Shown: positions 46,956 to 56,905, numbered from the stretch's first letter. The stretch is 64,000 nucleotides of DNA from Palsa-1150 sp036490515 (GCA_036490515.1 DASXDU010000037.1:62001-126000); one strand, 5' to 3'. Notes: generated by a model from the letters alone, not told the origin. Program-made: numbers and translations.

Positions 46956-48524
46956 CTAGAACTGGACGCCGACGCGCGCCGAGACCTCGTGCAGCGTCGC
47001 GACCGTGGAGCGGTTCGGCAGGTCGTAGTACGCGTAGTTCGCGCTGACGCGGAGATGCCGCGTCGCCCAGTAGTTGACCCCGAGCGTGAACGAGGTCGTG
47101 TCGACGTCGCCGCTGGGCGTCTTGGCGTCGTCGGTCCCGCCGCGCGACGAGCCCCGGTAGGTCAGCGCCAGCTGGTCGACGCGTGCCACGACCTGCAAGC
47201 CGTGCCGCGCCGCCTGCTGCGGCTGTTTCAGATCGACGTGGATCGGACGCCCGTAGGTCGGCGACCCGAGGATGTCGTGGTCGCCGAGGATCCAGTAGCC
47301 GACCTGCACGTAGTACCCCCAACCCTCGAGCGCGCCGAGGCGCTCGGTGAACGGCGACAGCTGCAGCCCGTCCACCGCCTCGCGGGTCTCGTAGTTCGCG
47401 TAGACGAACTCGGTCGTGAGGTCGAAGTTCCCGACGGGGAGCAGCAGGTCGGCGCCGTACGCCTGCTGCGTGGCGCTCGGCAGGACGTGGAGCAGTCGCC
47501 CGTTCGAGTCGGTGTACGTCGGCCGCCAGAACGCGAACCCCTGCGAGGTCGTAAGCGCCGGCATGTCGTAGCCCACCTTGCCCGGGTCGCGCGAGCCGGC
47601 ATGCACCGAGAAGCCGATCTGCGCGAACCGTGCCGACGTCCCGGTCGCGCGGACCAGCGGTCGCACGAAGACGCGGCCGGCGACGTCGTAGCGCGCGTCG
47701 GCGTTGGGCCGGTTCGGGCCGTCGCCGTTCACCAGGCCGACGGCGTAGTAGAGGACGCGGTCGGGCGACTCGCCCCAGAACATCGCGCCGAGGTCGCGCT
47801 GGAGCGGCGCCGCGATCGTGCGGATGACGAGCGCCCGCTCGAGGAAGGCGGTCGTGTTGTCGCTGATGCGGTTCTCGAGCGAGAAGGGGAGGTAGAACTG
47901 CCCGACCTCGACGTTCGCCCAGGGCGAGGGCGCGAAGTTCACGAAGACGTCCGTGGGTGCCGGGCCCACGGTCGGCGCGTCGACCGCGCTCTCGGCGGGG
48001 TTGCACGCGAGCGCCGACGTCGACGCGTTCACCTTGCACGAGAGGCCCGCCGTGTTCGCCGCGACGTTGCTCGCCGCCGAGGGCGCGAACTCCGCGCCGA
48101 GCTGCCACTGCCAGCGGAGAAAGAACTCGCCGCCGAGCTCCAGGCGCGCGCGCCGGAGCGCGAAGCCGTGCGCCGGGGCACCGCCGGGCGCGAGCGCGTG
48201 GAGCCCCGGGCCGAACGCCTCGTAGTAATCGGCGTGGACGCGTCCCTGCACGTAGAGTCGGAACACGTCGTCGGAGCTGCGGATGTAGAAGGTGCCGTTG
48301 TGGTACCCGGAGTGCCACGCCTCGATGGGCGGCGACGCGGGCGGCTCGACGGGCCCGATGAGGCTCCAGGCGGGCGGTGCGGTCGGCGGGCCGACGACGG
48401 ACGGGGGCGCCGGCGCCGAGGACGGCGGAGGAGGCGGAGGAGGCGGAGGGCCCTCCTGCGCGACGGCGGAGCTGCCCGCGAGCGCTATGACCAAGGACGC
48501 GGGGACGGCGAGGCGGAGATGCAC
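46956..48524 (-). CDS. Outer-membrane porin, OprO/OprP type
   Basis: A 522-aa outer-membrane beta-barrel. The signal peptide ends at SSAVAQ near residue 23, followed by a Pro-rich stretch. The barrel shows alternating strands (FYIRSSDDVFRLYVQGRVHA, FALRRARLELGGEFFLRWQW, NVEVGQFYLPFSLENR) and ends in the aromatic residue F (RVGVQF), the usual outer-membrane targeting signal. Strand pattern and size match Porin_O_P proteins, which pass phosphate or other anions. It lies at the 3' end of the kdp/yezD series on the same strand, after a gap of about 115 bases. Confidence 0.85.
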   Translation of the reverse strand: MHLRLAVPASLVIALAGSSAVAQEGPPPPPPPPPSSAPAPPSVVGPPTAPPAWSLIGPVEPPASPPIEAWHSGYHNGTFYIRSSDDVFRLYVQGRVHADYYEAFGPGLHALAPGGAPAHGFALRRARLELGGEFFLRWQWQLGAEFAPSAASNVAANTAGLSCKVNASTSALACNPAESAVDAPTVGPAPTDVFVNFAPSPWANVEVGQFYLPFSLENRISDNTTAFLERALVIRTIAAPLQRDLGAMFWGESPDRVLYYAVGLVNGDGPNRPNADARYDVAGRVFVRPLVRATGTSARFAQIGFSVHAGSRDPGKVGYDMPALTTSQGFAFWRPTYTDSNGRLLHVLPSATQQAYGADLLLPVGNFDLTTEFVYANYETREAVDGLQLSPFTERLGALEGWGYYVQVGYWILGDHDILGSPTYGRPIHVDLKQPQQAARHGLQVVARVDQLALTYRGSSRGGTDDAKTPSGDVDTTSFTLGVNYWATRHLRVSANYAYYDLPNRSTVATLHEVSARVGVQF

Positions 48525-48639
48525 GGCGGCTCCCTTCGGGAAGCCGTCACCTCCGGAGGTCCGGTGGGCTCGGCGGACGGTCCTTCGGGAGCTCGCGGCG
48601 GCGCGCGCCTCGTGGCGTGGCGCCCCGCGGGCGGCGGGC

Positions 48640-48825
48640 TCACCTCTCGATGCGCCTCTTCTCGGTGCGGATGATCTGCACGACGCGTGCGTCGTGGACG
48701 ACCACTTCGATGGACCCGTAGCGCAGGCCGCGCGCCGCCTGCGTCACCGCTTCCGCGAGCTCCGGGATGTCCGGCGCGTCGCCTGCGGAAGCCTCCCGCG
48801 GGAGGGAACGGAGGGGCGTGCTCAT
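48640..48825 (-). CDS. YezD-like small protein (DUF2292)
   Basis: A 61-aa soluble protein: short N-terminal helix, then the DUF2292 core RGLRYGSIEVVVHDARVVQI and ending in RTEKRRIER. In other bacteria yezD-like genes often accompany sulfur-assimilation genes; the function is unknown. It sits between kdpE and the porin, all on the minus strand, with about 100 bases upstream containing an AT-rich stretch (48851-48895) that may hold its promoter. Confidence 0.8.
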   Translation of the reverse strand: MSTPLRSLPREASAGDAPDIPELAEAVTQAARGLRYGSIEVVVHDARVVQIIRTEKRRIER

Positions 48826-48924
48826 GGGAAGAAGGTGCCCCGGACGGCTTCGATAGTCAAGATGCCGTGTCTAGTATGATGAAATGTCTCTCTTCGTGAA
48901 CACCAGGTCGCGGGCGCTTCGTCG

Positions 48925-49626
48925 TCAGACGTCGGCCTTCAGGCGGTATCCGATGCCCGGCTCCGTCACGAGGAAGCGCGGGCGCGCGGGGTTGGCCTCG
49001 AGCTTGTGCCGTAGCTGGGTCATGTAGACGCGCAGGTACTGCATCTGGTGTGCGTGACCGGGGCCCCACACCTGGTCGAGGAGCTGTCGGTGCGTCATCA
49101 CCATCCCGGCGTGCTTGGCGAGCGTGACGAGCAGCTTGTACTCGATGGGCGTGAGGTGCACCTCGTCCCCGCGCACCCGAACGACGCGCTTCACGAGATC
49201 GATCTCCACCTGGTCGCCGATCCGCACCACTGCGCTCGGCGTCTCACGCGCTTGCGCGGCGTGGCGCAGGGCCACCCGGAGACGAGCCAGGAGCTCTGCG
49301 GCGCCGAACGGCTTCGTCAGGTAGTCGTCGGCGCCGCCGTCGAGGGCCTCGACCTTGCTCGTCTCCTGTCCGCGCGCGGAGATGACCACGATCGGCACGG
49401 TGCTCCACTCGCGGATCCGCCGCGTCACCTCGAGGCCGTCCATGTCCGGCAAGCCGAGGTCGAGGACGACCGCGTCCGGCGTGTAGGCGGCCGCCTCCCG
49501 CAAGGCCTCCGCCGCCGACGACGCCTCGACGACGCGGTACCCGCTCGACTCGAGCGCGATCCGCACGAACTTGCGCATCTGCGGCTCGTCCTCCACGACG
49601 AGCACGAGCGCCTTCGTCTCGTTCAT
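48925..49626 (-). CDS. kdpE: Response regulator KdpE
   Basis: A 233-aa OmpR/PhoB-type regulator. The receiver domain has VVEDEP, phosphoacceptor Asp in VVLDLGLPD (about residue 57), the Ser/Thr in VISARGQ and LTKPF. The winged-helix output domain includes HLTPIEYKLLVTLAKHAGMV and QYLRVYMTQLRHKLE and ends GIGYRLKADV. It is phosphorylated by KdpD and should activate the kdp operon under K+ limitation. The start overlaps the stop of kdpD by 4 bases (ATGA), giving tight coupling. It is the most likely binder of the phased hexamer sites upstream of the operon. Confidence 0.96.
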   Translation of the reverse strand: MNETKALVLVVEDEPQMRKFVRIALESSGYRVVEASSAAEALREAAAYTPDAVVLDLGLPDMDGLEVTRRIREWSTVPIVVISARGQETSKVEALDGGADDYLTKPFGAAELLARLRVALRHAAQARETPSAVVRIGDQVEIDLVKRVVRVRGDEVHLTPIEYKLLVTLAKHAGMVMTHRQLLDQVWGPGHAHQMQYLRVYMTQLRHKLEANPARPRFLVTEPGIGYRLKADV

Positions 49627-52343
49627 CGCGGCTCGCTCGCGGGCTGCGGGGCGGGGAGGACGCGCACGGCGGCGCTCGACTCGAGCGGCAGCGTGAACCG
49701 GAACGACGCTCCTCCGCCGGGCCGCTGCTCGACCCAGATGCGGCCGCCGTGCGCCGAGACGATCCCGCGGCAGATCGTGAGCCCCAGCCCCACGCCGCCG
49801 CCTTCGCCTTCGCGCGCGCGGTAGAACTTCTCGAACACGCGCTCGGCGTCCTGCGGCGGTACCCCGGCGCCGCGGTCGGCGACCTCGACGAGCATCGCGT
49901 CGTCCTGCACGCGCGTCGTGACGTCGATCGGGCTGCCCTCCGGCGTGTACTTCGTCGCGTTCTCGAGCAGGTTGATGAGCACCTGCTCGATGAGCGCAGA
50001 GTCGAACGGCACGAGCGGCAGGTCGTCGGGCACCACCGTGTGTACCTCGCGGCCGCGCAGCCTGTCCTCCATGCGGTCGAGCGCCGCACCGACCACCTCC
50101 TCGATGGGCTGCAGCTCCTCGTGCACCTTCAGCGCGCCGGCCTCGAGCCGCGTCATGTCGAGGAGGTTCCGTACGAGCCGGTTGAGGCGGAGCGCCTCCT
50201 CGTGGGCCGTCTCGAGGAGCTCGCGGCGCGTCGCCTCGTCGCGCGGGCCGTCCGCGTCGAGGAGCGAGCTCGTGGCACCGGTCACCACCGCGAGGGGCGT
50301 ACGAAGGTCGTGCGAGACGGAGCTGAGGAGCGAGTTGCGGAGCTGCTCGGTCTCCATGCGAAGGCGCGCCCGCCGCGCCTCGTCGACGAGCTGTGTCCTC
50401 TCGAGCGCGGACCCCACGAGCCCCGCCGACGTCTCGAGGAGCTGGGCTTCGTCCGGGTCGGAGAACCGCGTCGCCGCCGACGGATAGAGCGCCAGCACGC
50501 CGACGCGCCCGCGGGCACTCTTGAGGGGGACGAAGTAAGCGGGCGACGACGGGAGCGTCTCGGTGCCGAGCCCCGCGGGCCGCTGGTGCATCCACACCCA
50601 CTCGGCGACGCCCCAGTCCTTGTCGCCGGCGTGCAGCGTGTCGGGGTCGGAGTAGATGGGCTCGAGCGCCCCTTCGGGGGTCGGCAGGAGGACGGAGATG
50701 CGTGCGTCGAACACCTCGCGCAGGTGCCGTGCGGCCGCCTCGAGCAGGCCGTCGCGCGAGGGCGAGGTCGCGAGCTCCCGGCTGATGGCGTAGAGGCTGG
50801 CGGTGCGCCGCTCGCGGCCGCGGGCGGCGTCGGCCTGGTCGCGGATGCGTTTCGTCAGGTGGCTGATGACGACCGCGACGAAGAACATCACGCCGAAGGT
50901 GAGGGTGTGCCGGAAATCGGAGACGGCGAAGCTGTAGTACGGCGGGATGAAGAAGAAGTCATAGGCGACGACCGAGAGGACGGCCGTGAGCAGCGACGCC
51001 GCGTAGCCGAAGCGCATGGCCACGAGCACGACGCCGAGCAGGTAGACCATGACCACGTCCGCGAGCTGGTCGGGCCCGAAGAGGTACCAGCCGATCGCCG
51101 TGCACGCGATGACGGCGGCGCCGGAGGCCGCCCCGCCGGCCAGCGCGAGCGGCTTCTTCACCTGTTCGCGGTGTGCGAGCGGCGGCGGAGCCTCCCCGGC
51201 GAGCTCGCCCGAGATGACGTAGACGTCGATCTCGCGGCTCTGGCGGACCATGTCCTCGAGGAACGAGGGCCGCACGACGTCGCGCCAGCGCGGGTGGGTC
51301 GGCTTCCCGACGACGATCTTGGTCACGTTTCGCTTGCGTGCGTAGCGCACGATCTCCGCCGCCGCGTCCTCGCCGCGAAGGACCACGGGCTCGCCGTCGA
51401 GCGCCTCGACGAGGCGCATGTTCGCCGCGAGACGCTCCCGGTCGAGTACCGCCATCCGCAGCGACGCGGGCGACTCGAAGTACACGCCGACGAGCTCCGC
51501 GTGCAGGCTCGTCGCCATCCGGCGCGCCGCCCGGATGAGGCGCATCGAGTGCGGGCTCGGCGACACGCACACGAGCACGCGCTCCCCCGTGTGCCAGCTC
51601 TCCTCGATACCGTGCGCGGCCTTGTAGCCGCGCATCTTCGCCTCGACGCGCTCGGCGGTGCGCCGTAGCGCGAGCTCGCGGAGCGCGATGAGGTTCCCCT
51701 CGCGGAAGAAGTTCTCCACGGCCCGCGCGGCCTGGTCGGGGACGTAGACCTTGCCCTCGTGCAGCCGTTCGAGGAGCTCGCCCACGGGCAGGTCCACGAC
51801 GCGCACCTCCCAGGCCTTGTCGAACACCGCGTCGGGTACCGTCTCGCGCACGACGACGCCCGTGATCTGCGCGACCACGTCGTTCAGGCTCTCGAGGTGC
51901 TGCACGTTCAGCGTCGTGAAGACGTCGATCCCCGCGTCGAGCAGGTCGTCGACGTCCTGCCAGCGCTTCGTGTGCCGGGACCCGACCGCGTTGGTGTGCG
52001 CGAGCTCGTCGACGAGTACGACCTGCGGTTTTCGCGCGAGCGTCGTGTCGAGATCGAACTCTTCGAGCTGCACGCCCCGGTGCTCCACGTGGCGCCTCGG
52101 CATGAGCTCGAGCCCGATGAGGAGCGAGCCCGTGTCGATGCGGCCATGCGTCTCCACGAACCCGATGACGACGTCGCGCTTCTGGGCCTCTACCTCGCCT
52201 CGCGCGGCCTCGAGCATCGTGTACGTCTTGCCGACGCCAGGTGCGGCGCCGAAGAAGACCGTCAGCTTGCCGCGCGCCGACGACGCTTCCTCCTCGCGGA
52301 CGCGCGCGAGGAGCTCGTCCGGATCGGGGCGACGCTCGACCAT
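49623..52343 (-). CDS. kdpD: Sensor histidine kinase KdpD
   Basis: A 906-aa K+-responsive kinase. Full domain set in order: KdpD N-terminal domain with the Walker A motif GAAPGVGKTY (about 33-42) and VLVDELAHTN, a USP-like domain (about 250-380), four TM segments near 395-500 (ASLLTAVLSVVAYDFFF is one), a GAF-like region, HisKA with SVSHDLRTPLAVVTG (His about 679) and HATPase with NLLENATKYTP and GLGLTICRGIV. Length matches the family (about 890). The gene is 63 bases downstream of kdpC and overlaps kdpE by 4 bases. Confidence 0.97.
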   Translation of the reverse strand: MVERRPDPDELLARVREEEASSARGKLTVFFGAAPGVGKTYTMLEAARGEVEAQKRDVVIGFVETHGRIDTGSLLIGLELMPRRHVEHRGVQLEEFDLDTTLARKPQVVLVDELAHTNAVGSRHTKRWQDVDDLLDAGIDVFTTLNVQHLESLNDVVAQITGVVVRETVPDAVFDKAWEVRVVDLPVGELLERLHEGKVYVPDQAARAVENFFREGNLIALRELALRRTAERVEAKMRGYKAAHGIEESWHTGERVLVCVSPSPHSMRLIRAARRMATSLHAELVGVYFESPASLRMAVLDRERLAANMRLVEALDGEPVVLRGEDAAAEIVRYARKRNVTKIVVGKPTHPRWRDVVRPSFLEDMVRQSREIDVYVISGELAGEAPPPLAHREQVKKPLALAGGAASGAAVIACTAIGWYLFGPDQLADVVMVYLLGVVLVAMRFGYAASLLTAVLSVVAYDFFFIPPYYSFAVSDFRHTLTFGVMFFVAVVISHLTKRIRDQADAARGRERRTASLYAISRELATSPSRDGLLEAAARHLREVFDARISVLLPTPEGALEPIYSDPDTLHAGDKDWGVAEWVWMHQRPAGLGTETLPSSPAYFVPLKSARGRVGVLALYPSAATRFSDPDEAQLLETSAGLVGSALERTQLVDEARRARLRMETEQLRNSLLSSVSHDLRTPLAVVTGATSSLLDADGPRDEATRRELLETAHEEALRLNRLVRNLLDMTRLEAGALKVHEELQPIEEVVGAALDRMEDRLRGREVHTVVPDDLPLVPFDSALIEQVLINLLENATKYTPEGSPIDVTTRVQDDAMLVEVADRGAGVPPQDAERVFEKFYRAREGEGGGVGLGLTICRGIVSAHGGRIWVEQRPGGGASFRFTLPLESSAAVRVLPAPQPASEPR

Positions 52344-52406
52344 GCCGCTACTCTAGGCGACCTTCGGGAGCCTGTGCCGCGTGAACCCCACCACGCGGCG
52401 CGAGGC

Positions 52407-52997
52407 TCATCGGGCCCCTTCGAGCGCGAGGTTGAGCTCCAGGACGTCGACGCGCGGCTCGCCGAGGAACCCGAGCTGGCGGTCCTCCGTGTGCTCCGCG
52501 ACGAGGGCCCGGACCCGGGCCTCGTCCATGCCGCGTGCGCGCGCGACGCGGCGTACCTGGTACCCCGCCGCGGCCGGGGAGATGTCCGGATCGAGGCCGC
52601 TCGCCGAGGAGGTGACGAGGTCCACCGGGATGGGATCGTGGTTGCCCGGGTCTGCCGCCAGAAGAGCATCGACGCGGCCCTTCACCTCGTCCACGAGGGC
52701 AGGGTTCGTCGGCCCGAGGTTCGACGCGTAGGACGAGGCGGCGTTGTAGGGCAGGGGCTTGCCATTCGCGTCCGGCGTCGCCGACAGGCGACCCCAGAAG
52801 TACCTCGGATCGTCGAACGGCTGGCCGATGAGCGAGGAGCCGAGCGCCTCGCCGTGCTGGTCGAGGATGAGGCTCCCGTTCGCCTGACGCGGGAACGCGG
52901 CCTGGGCGACGCCGGTGACGAGGAGCGGGTAGGCGACCCCGGTGACGACGGTGAGCGCGAGGAGCGAGACGACGGCGGCGCGGAGCTGGGCGAGCAT
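52407..52997 (-). CDS. kdpC: K+-transporting ATPase subunit KdpC
   Basis: A 196-aa periplasm-facing subunit with one N-terminal TM helix (AVVSLLALTVVTGVAYPLLV) and the family's LIGQPFDDPRYFWGRLSATP, SNLGPTNPALVDEVKGRVDA and PVDLVTSSASGLDPDISPAA motifs; the last is the highly conserved SGLDPDIS stretch. KdpC helps bind ATP and stabilises the complex. It begins 15 bases after kdpB, and kdpD follows by 63 bases. Confidence 0.97.
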   Translation of the reverse strand: MLAQLRAAVVSLLALTVVTGVAYPLLVTGVAQAAFPRQANGSLILDQHGEALGSSLIGQPFDDPRYFWGRLSATPDANGKPLPYNAASSYASNLGPTNPALVDEVKGRVDALLAADPGNHDPIPVDLVTSSASGLDPDISPAAAGYQVRRVARARGMDEARVRALVAEHTEDRQLGFLGEPRVDVLELNLALEGAR

Positions 52998-53012
52998 GGG
53001 GAGCGTCCCTCT

Positions 53013-55136
53013 TCAGACGAGGTGCAAGACCTCGAGGATCAGGTCGATGGCCTTGATGCCGGCGAACGGCACGACGATGCCGCCGAGGCCGTAGATGAGC
53101 AGGTGGTCGCGCAGGAGGCGCGAGGCGCCCACCGCGCGGTATTTGATGCCGCGCAGCGCGAGCGGGATGAGCGCGATGATGATGAGCGCGTTGAAGATGA
53201 CCGCGCTCATGATGGCGCTCCGGGGGGTGGCGAGGTGCATGACGTTGAGCGCGGTCAGCGCCGGGTACGTCGTCGCGAAGGCGGCCGGGATGATGGCGAA
53301 GTACTTGGCGACGTCGTTGGCGATGCTGAACGTCGTCAGCGCGCCGCGGGTCATGAGGAGCTGCTTGCCGATCTCGACCACCTCGATGAGCTTCGTCGGG
53401 TTGGAGTCGAGGTCGACCATGTTGCCGGCCTCCTTGGCGGCCTGCGTGCCAGTGTTCATCGCCACCGCGACGTCGGCCTGCGCGAGGGCGGGGGCGTCGT
53501 TCGTCCCGTCGCCGGTCATCGCGACCAGGCGCCCGCCCTTCTGGTGGTCGCGGATGAGCGAGAGCTTCGTCTCCGGGGTCGCCTGGGCGAGGTAGTCGTC
53601 GACGCCCGCCTCGGCCGCGATCGCCGCGGCGGTCAGCGGGTTGTCGCCCGTGATCATCACGGTCTTGATCCCCATGCGGCGGAGCTCCGCGAACCGCTCC
53701 TTGATCCCGCCCTTGACGATGTCCTTGAGCTGGACGACGCCGAGAACGCGCGGTCCTTCTGCGACGACGAGGGGTGTGCCGCCCTGCTTCGCGATGCCCT
53801 CGACGCACGCGAGCACGGGCGCCGGGAAGGCGCCGCCGCTTGCCTCGACGTAGGCCTGGATGGCGTCCGCGGCGCCCTTGCGCACCTCGCGGCCCACCAT
53901 GTCGACGCCGCTCATGCGCGTGTGCGCCGTGAAGGGGACGAACGACGCCTCGAGCGCGTGGATGTCTCGCTCGCGGATGCCGTACCGCTCCTTCGCGAGG
54001 ACGACGATGCTCCGGCCCTCGGGCGTCTCATCGGCCAGGGAGCTGAGCTGCGCGGCGTCGGCCAGGCGCTCCTCGTCGATGCCCGGGGCGGGGAGGAACG
54101 CCGTCGCCTGCCGGTTGCCGAGCGTGATCGTCCCCGTCTTGTCGAGGAGGAGCACGTCCACGTCGCCCGCCGCCTCCACGGCGCGCCCGCTCGTCGCGAT
54201 GATGTTCGCCTGGATCATGCGGTCCATCCCCGCGATGCCGATGGCGGAGAGCAGCCCGCCGATCGTCGTGGGAATGAGGCAGACGAGGAGCGCGACGAGG
54301 ACCGTGATCGTCACGGGCGTCCCCTGCCTGGCCGCCTCGACGCTGAAGATCGAGTACGGCAGCAGCGTCACCGTCGCCAGGAGGAAGATGATGGTCAGCG
54401 CCGCGAGCAGGATGTCGAGCGCGATCTCGTTGGGCGTCTTCTGGCGCTTCGCGCCTTCGACCATCGCGATCATCCGGTCGAGGAACGTCTCGCCCGGGTT
54501 CGTCGTCACGCGGACGATGAGCCAGTCGGACAGGACGCGGGTCCCCCCGGTGACGGCGCTGCGGTCGCCGCCGCTCTCGCGGATGACCGGCGCGCTCTCG
54601 CCCGTGATGGCGCTCTCGTCGACCGACGCGACGCCCTCGACGATCTCCCCGTCGGCCGGGACGGTGTCGCCCGCCTCCACGATCACCAGGTCGCCCTTGC
54701 GGAGCTGCGACGCGAGGACGGGGGTCGTGGCAGCGTCGCGCTGCGGCTCGGCGATCTGCTTGGCCTTCACGTCCTGGCGCGCCTTGCGGAGGGCGTCCGC
54801 CTGCGCCTTGCCGCGGCCCTCGGCCATCGCCTCCGCGAAGTTGGCGAAGAGGACGGTGAACCAGAGCCAGAGCGACACGGCGAGGATGAACCCCGCCGGC
54901 GCCTCGCCGTGTCCCGCGAGCGCCTGGACGAAGAGCGCCGTCGTGAGGAGGCTTCCCACCTCGACGACGAACATGACCGGGTTCCGCAGCTGGTGGCGCG
55001 GATCGAGCTTGCGGAAGGACTGCAGGACCGCTCGGCCGACGATCGGCGGATCGAAGAGCGGGCGTGCCTGCCCGCGCAGGCGCTGCTTGCCGTGCTCCAC
55101 GTGGCCGGCGACGACGCTGGTCTCGATGTTCGGCAT
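53013..55136 (-). CDS. kdpB: K+-transporting ATPase ATP-binding subunit KdpB
   Basis: A 707-aa P-type (P1A) ATPase. Catalytic landmarks: actuator loop SAITGES (about 175), phosphorylation site LLDKTGTITLG (Asp about 333), SGVDMVGREVRKGA, and hinge MTGDGTNDAPAL; the C-terminal helices match KdpB. It hydrolyses ATP to drive K+ uptake through KdpA at nanomolar affinity. I chose the ATG at 55136 (MPNIETSV); the frame continues upstream only as antisense-like reading of kdpA. It begins 17 bases after kdpA. Confidence 0.97.
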   Translation of the reverse strand: MPNIETSVVAGHVEHGKQRLRGQARPLFDPPIVGRAVLQSFRKLDPRHQLRNPVMFVVEVGSLLTTALFVQALAGHGEAPAGFILAVSLWLWFTVLFANFAEAMAEGRGKAQADALRKARQDVKAKQIAEPQRDAATTPVLASQLRKGDLVIVEAGDTVPADGEIVEGVASVDESAITGESAPVIRESGGDRSAVTGGTRVLSDWLIVRVTTNPGETFLDRMIAMVEGAKRQKTPNEIALDILLAALTIIFLLATVTLLPYSIFSVEAARQGTPVTITVLVALLVCLIPTTIGGLLSAIGIAGMDRMIQANIIATSGRAVEAAGDVDVLLLDKTGTITLGNRQATAFLPAPGIDEERLADAAQLSSLADETPEGRSIVVLAKERYGIRERDIHALEASFVPFTAHTRMSGVDMVGREVRKGAADAIQAYVEASGGAFPAPVLACVEGIAKQGGTPLVVAEGPRVLGVVQLKDIVKGGIKERFAELRRMGIKTVMITGDNPLTAAAIAAEAGVDDYLAQATPETKLSLIRDHQKGGRLVAMTGDGTNDAPALAQADVAVAMNTGTQAAKEAGNMVDLDSNPTKLIEVVEIGKQLLMTRGALTTFSIANDVAKYFAIIPAAFATTYPALTALNVMHLATPRSAIMSAVIFNALIIIALIPLALRGIKYRAVGASRLLRDHLLIYGLGGIVVPFAGIKAIDLILEVLHLV

Positions 55137-55153
55137 GTCCACGGCTTCCCCCG

Positions 55154-56905
55154 TCACGCCTTCACCAGCAGTTGCTCGACCAAGGGGCCCAGCGCGAGGG
55201 CCGGGATGAAGGTGAGCGCCCCCACGACGAGGATGACGCCGACGAGCATCGCCACGAAGAGCGGCGTGTGCGTCGGCAAGGTCCCCGCGCCCGTCGGCAC
55301 GATCTTCTTCGCGCCCAGCGTCCCCGCGAGCGCGAGGACGGGCACCTTGATGAAGAAGCGCCCGAAGAACATCGCGAGCCCGAGGGTCGTGTTGTAGAAG
55401 GGCGTGTTCGCGCTGATCCCGCCGAAGGCGCTGCCGTTGTTGCCGGTCGCCGACGAGAACGCGTAGAGGATCTCGCTGAAGCCGTGGGGGCCGGGGTTCG
55501 AGACCCCCTTGCGCCCCGCCTCGGTCGCGACCGCGATGGCGGTGAAGAGGAGGATGCTCGCGCACGGCACCAGTATGGCGAGCGACGCCATCTTCATCTC
55601 CTTGGCCTCGATCTTCTTGCCGATGTACTCGGGCGTGCGCCCGACCATGAGGCCGGCGACGAAGACCGCGACGACGACGAACATGAGCATGCCGTACATG
55701 CCCGCGCCGACGCCGCCGAAGATGATCTCGCCGAGCTGGATGAGGAACAGCGGCACGAAGCCGCCGAGCGGCATGAACGAGTCGTGCATCGAGTTGACCG
55801 CGCCGCACGAGACGCCCGTCGTCGCCGTCGCGTAGAGGCCCGACGCCGAGATGCCGAAGCGCACCTCCTTGCCTTCCATGTTGCCGCCGGACTGGAGCGC
55901 GCTCGCCGCCTGGTCGACGTGGAGCGAGGCGAGGACCGGGTTGCCCGCCTGCTCCTGCGAGACGCACAGCCAGAGGAGCGGGAGAAGCACGACGAACATC
56001 GCCGCGAGGACGGCCCAGCCCTGCCGGGTGTCCTTCACCATGGTGCCGAACGTGTAGGTGAGCGCCGCCGGCAGGACGAGGAGGGCGTAGATCTGGAAAA
56101 AGTTGGCGAGCGGCGTCGGGTTCTCGAACGGGTGCGCGGCGTTCGCGTTGAAGAAGCCGCCGCCGTTCGTGCCGAGCTGCTTGATCGCCTCCTGCGACGC
56201 GACGGGGCCGACGGCGATGATCTGCTCGACGACGCTCTGGCCCGAGGCGTCCTTCGTGGCCTGGAGGAGCGTCGCGTGGTGCGCACCCGAGAACGTCTGC
56301 ACGACGCCCTGCGAGACGAAGATCAGCGCCAGGACGACGGAGAGCGGAAGCAGGACGTAGAGCGTGCTCCGCGTGAGGTCGACCCAGAAGTTGCCGAGCG
56401 TCGACGCCTGCCTGCGCGCGATGCCGCGTACGAGCGCGACCATGACGGCCATGCCGGACGCCGCGCAGACGAAGTTCTGCACGGAGAGGGCGACCATCTG
56501 CGTGAGGTAGCTCATCGTCGTCTCGCCGCCGTAGCTCTGCCAGTTCGTGTTCGTCACGAAGCTGACCGCGGTGTTCCACGACTGGTCGGGGGAGACGGCG
56601 CTCATGCCGTCCGGGTTGAGAGGGAGGCTGCCCTGGAGCCGCTGGAGGCCGTACACGACGACGATGCCCGCCGCGTTGAAGAGGAGCATCGCGACGGCGT
56701 ACGTCGTCCACTTCATCTCGCGCTTCTCGGCATCGGCGTGCACGCCGCAGAGTCGGTAGACGAGCCGTTCGAGCCAGCCGAGGCCCGTCTCGAGGAAGAC
56801 GGGCTCCCCCTCGAAGACGCGCGCCATGTACGCGCCGAGCGGCTTCACGGACGCGACCACCGCCCCGAGGAGGACGACGATCTGCGCGTAGCCTTGCCAG
56901 CTCAC
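55154..56905 (-). CDS. kdpA: K+-transporting ATPase K+-binding subunit KdpA
   Basis: A 583-aa ten-helix membrane protein homologous to KtrB/TrkH channels. The four selectivity-filter loops are visible: VTNTNWQSYGGET, QLGTNGGGFFNANAAHPFEN, AVNSMHDSF with the preceding TTGVSCGA, and SSATGNNGSAFGG. It provides the K+ path of the pump. Start GTG at 56905 overlaps the stop of kdpF (GTGA), so translation is coupled. Length is slightly above E. coli KdpA (557). Confidence 0.97.
   Translation of the reverse strand: MSWQGYAQIVVLLGAVVASVKPLGAYMARVFEGEPVFLETGLGWLERLVYRLCGVHADAEKREMKWTTYAVAMLLFNAAGIVVVYGLQRLQGSLPLNPDGMSAVSPDQSWNTAVSFVTNTNWQSYGGETTMSYLTQMVALSVQNFVCAASGMAVMVALVRGIARRQASTLGNFWVDLTRSTLYVLLPLSVVLALIFVSQGVVQTFSGAHHATLLQATKDASGQSVVEQIIAVGPVASQEAIKQLGTNGGGFFNANAAHPFENPTPLANFFQIYALLVLPAALTYTFGTMVKDTRQGWAVLAAMFVVLLPLLWLCVSQEQAGNPVLASLHVDQAASALQSGGNMEGKEVRFGISASGLYATATTGVSCGAVNSMHDSFMPLGGFVPLFLIQLGEIIFGGVGAGMYGMLMFVVVAVFVAGLMVGRTPEYIGKKIEAKEMKMASLAILVPCASILLFTAIAVATEAGRKGVSNPGPHGFSEILYAFSSATGNNGSAFGGISANTPFYNTTLGLAMFFGRFFIKVPVLALAGTLGAKKIVPTGAGTLPTHTPLFVAMLVGVILVVGALTFIPALALGPLVEQLLVKA

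Noticed and set aside
51759..55397. A very long open frame antisense to kdpD, kdpC, kdpB and part of kdpA
   Set aside because: It is Arg/Asp/Glu/His-rich without any domain, and lies opposite genes whose products are complete and conserved; high GC leaves antisense frames open by chance.
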